Part shown: positions 17,012-17,521 of the stretch, one piece after another
How positions within the stretch are numbered: the stretch's first letter is position 1
Layout of the letters: each line of letters begins with the position of its first letter
Assembly: GCA_002450255.1 (NCBI GenBank)
Contig: DJYW01000175.1
Span: 1-17,521 of the forward strand
DNA: 17,521 nt
Direction: 5' to 3'
DNA from: Gammaproteobacteria bacterium UBA6968
Lineage (GTDB): Bacteria; Pseudomonadota; Gammaproteobacteria; Pseudomonadales; Azotimanducaceae
The notes under the pieces: model-generated
Seen by the model: only the letters and a program-made list of their open reading frames with translations
What the model was told of the DNA's origin: nothing
The model's database searches: none
Program-made: the position numbers and the translations under genes

Positions 17012-17452
17012 TTATAGCGTGCGAATCAGCGCAATGACTAACTCTCGCTTATGCTTAGACAACGCCGCATACAAGCGGGTTATTTCTGCCAGGTCTCGAT
17101 CTAACGATGTAGGCGGCGTGTCTAGCTCAGTGCCTTCCTCAGCAATACGGTGCGGCATCGATGTCATCTGGGACGCACCCCGCCCGGTTGCGAGCCATTC
17201 ATGGGAAACGTTTAAAAGCTGTGCCATGCTGATGAGATGGCTGGCAGAGGGTTTGCTTTTACCGCGCTCCCAATGGCCACAGGCGCTTCTGCTCACACCT
17301 AAGTGCTCCGCCAGAACGGCTTGAGAGAAGCCCATCGCCTTGCGTGCTTGGATTATGCGCTGCGCCAATGTAGCCATCGAGAAAGAGTAGCGAGGCACAA
17401 GTATAAAAAGTATGTGATTATTGCTATCTATTAAAATGAGAGTTATATTCAC
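17012..17452 (-). CDS. XRE-family helix-turn-helix transcriptional regulator
   Basis: The frame opens at a GTG (17452) giving 146 residues, but the conserved domain starts at an in-frame ATG at 17377 (MATLAQRIIQARKAMGFSQ), giving 121. The GTG has GGAA only about two bases upstream and the ATG has no clear site, so the start is open. The first 25 residues of the long form (ITLILID, ILFILV) are hydrophobic and not typical of this family. The helix-turn-helix of the Cro/CI type spans residues 42-64 of the long form (FSQAVLAEHLGVSRSACGHWERG), followed by KPSASHLISMAQLLNVSHEWLATGRG. The C-terminal tail is short and charged, without a peptidase or ligand domain. Such proteins are usually autoregulators or repressors. 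It is convergent with the esterase, 183 bases apart, so regulation of the hydrolases is possible but not shown. Confidence 0.85.
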   Translation of the reverse strand: MNITLILIDSNNHILFILVPRYSFSMATLAQRIIQARKAMGFSQAVLAEHLGVSRSACGHWERGKSKPSASHLISMAQLLNVSHEWLATGRGASQMTSMPHRIAEEGTELDTPPTSLDRDLAEITRLYAALSKHKRELVIALIRTL

Positions 17453-17521
17453 TTCCAGGATCGCGGCGGAAGAGAAAAAGTGATCAGGAAATTTATAAGA
17501 AAGGTTAATCAGAAAGGTTAA

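Noticed and set aside
17498..17521. Direct repeat AGAAAGGTTAA twice, 13 bases apart, at the window edge
   Set aside because: Cut by the window end, so neither copy number nor context can be judged.

Overview
The window looks like a chromosomal stretch of a Gram-negative, probably marine gammaproteobacterium of the Cellvibrionales/Halieaceae type. This is inferred from three things: a complete TonB-dependent receptor, several signal-peptide proteins, and a C-terminal dockerin-like repeat with the signature LTDGLLxxRxLFGF, which I associate with secreted proteins of such bacteria. No rRNA, tRNA, CRISPR array, transposase or phage gene was seen. Nine protein-coding genes are supported.

Left part (1-8265): a small exported protein of unknown function (162-788, +) converges on a very large exported M60-like metalloprotease (970-4782, -). 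That protein reads, in order, as signal peptide, cupredoxin-like domain with a full set of type-1 copper ligands, lectin/LamG-like region, M60 zincin domain (HEWGH), calcium-binding aspartate-rich repeats and a dockerin-like domain. A 543-base divergent control region separates it from a second exported protease (5326-8265, +), made of signal peptide, histidine-rich segment, metzincin domain (HEFGHVLGLDH plus a Met-turn), beta-propeller-like repeats and a dockerin-like domain. The two C-terminal domains are both exactly 122 residues, align without gaps and are about 64% identical by hand count. The two proteases therefore look like a functional pair that uses the same calcium-dependent docking or anchoring module. 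This is the most interesting feature of the window.

Middle part (8266-11184): an exported NIPSNAP-family protein (8529-9038, -) and an exported protein of the RWEGDTLVVET family of unknown function (9418-10494, +) are divergently arranged. A 690-base gene-free stretch with small repeats and a hairpin follows.

Right part (11185-17521): a TonB-dependent outer-membrane receptor with a very strong ribosome binding site and an excellent intrinsic terminator is followed on the same strand by two hydrolases without signal peptides. One is a class C beta-lactamase-like (family VIII esterase type) serine hydrolase, the other an Fes/esterase-D-like alpha/beta hydrolase. The order suggests that the receptor imports an ester- or amide-containing compound (a siderophore or another natural product) that the hydrolases then open in the cytoplasm; the substrate cannot be read from the sequence. 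The gap before the last esterase holds a perfect 16-bp palindrome and four tandem 12-bp units that end in its ribosome binding site. An XRE-type helix-turn-helix regulator (17012-17452 or 17377, -) closes the window, convergent with the esterase.
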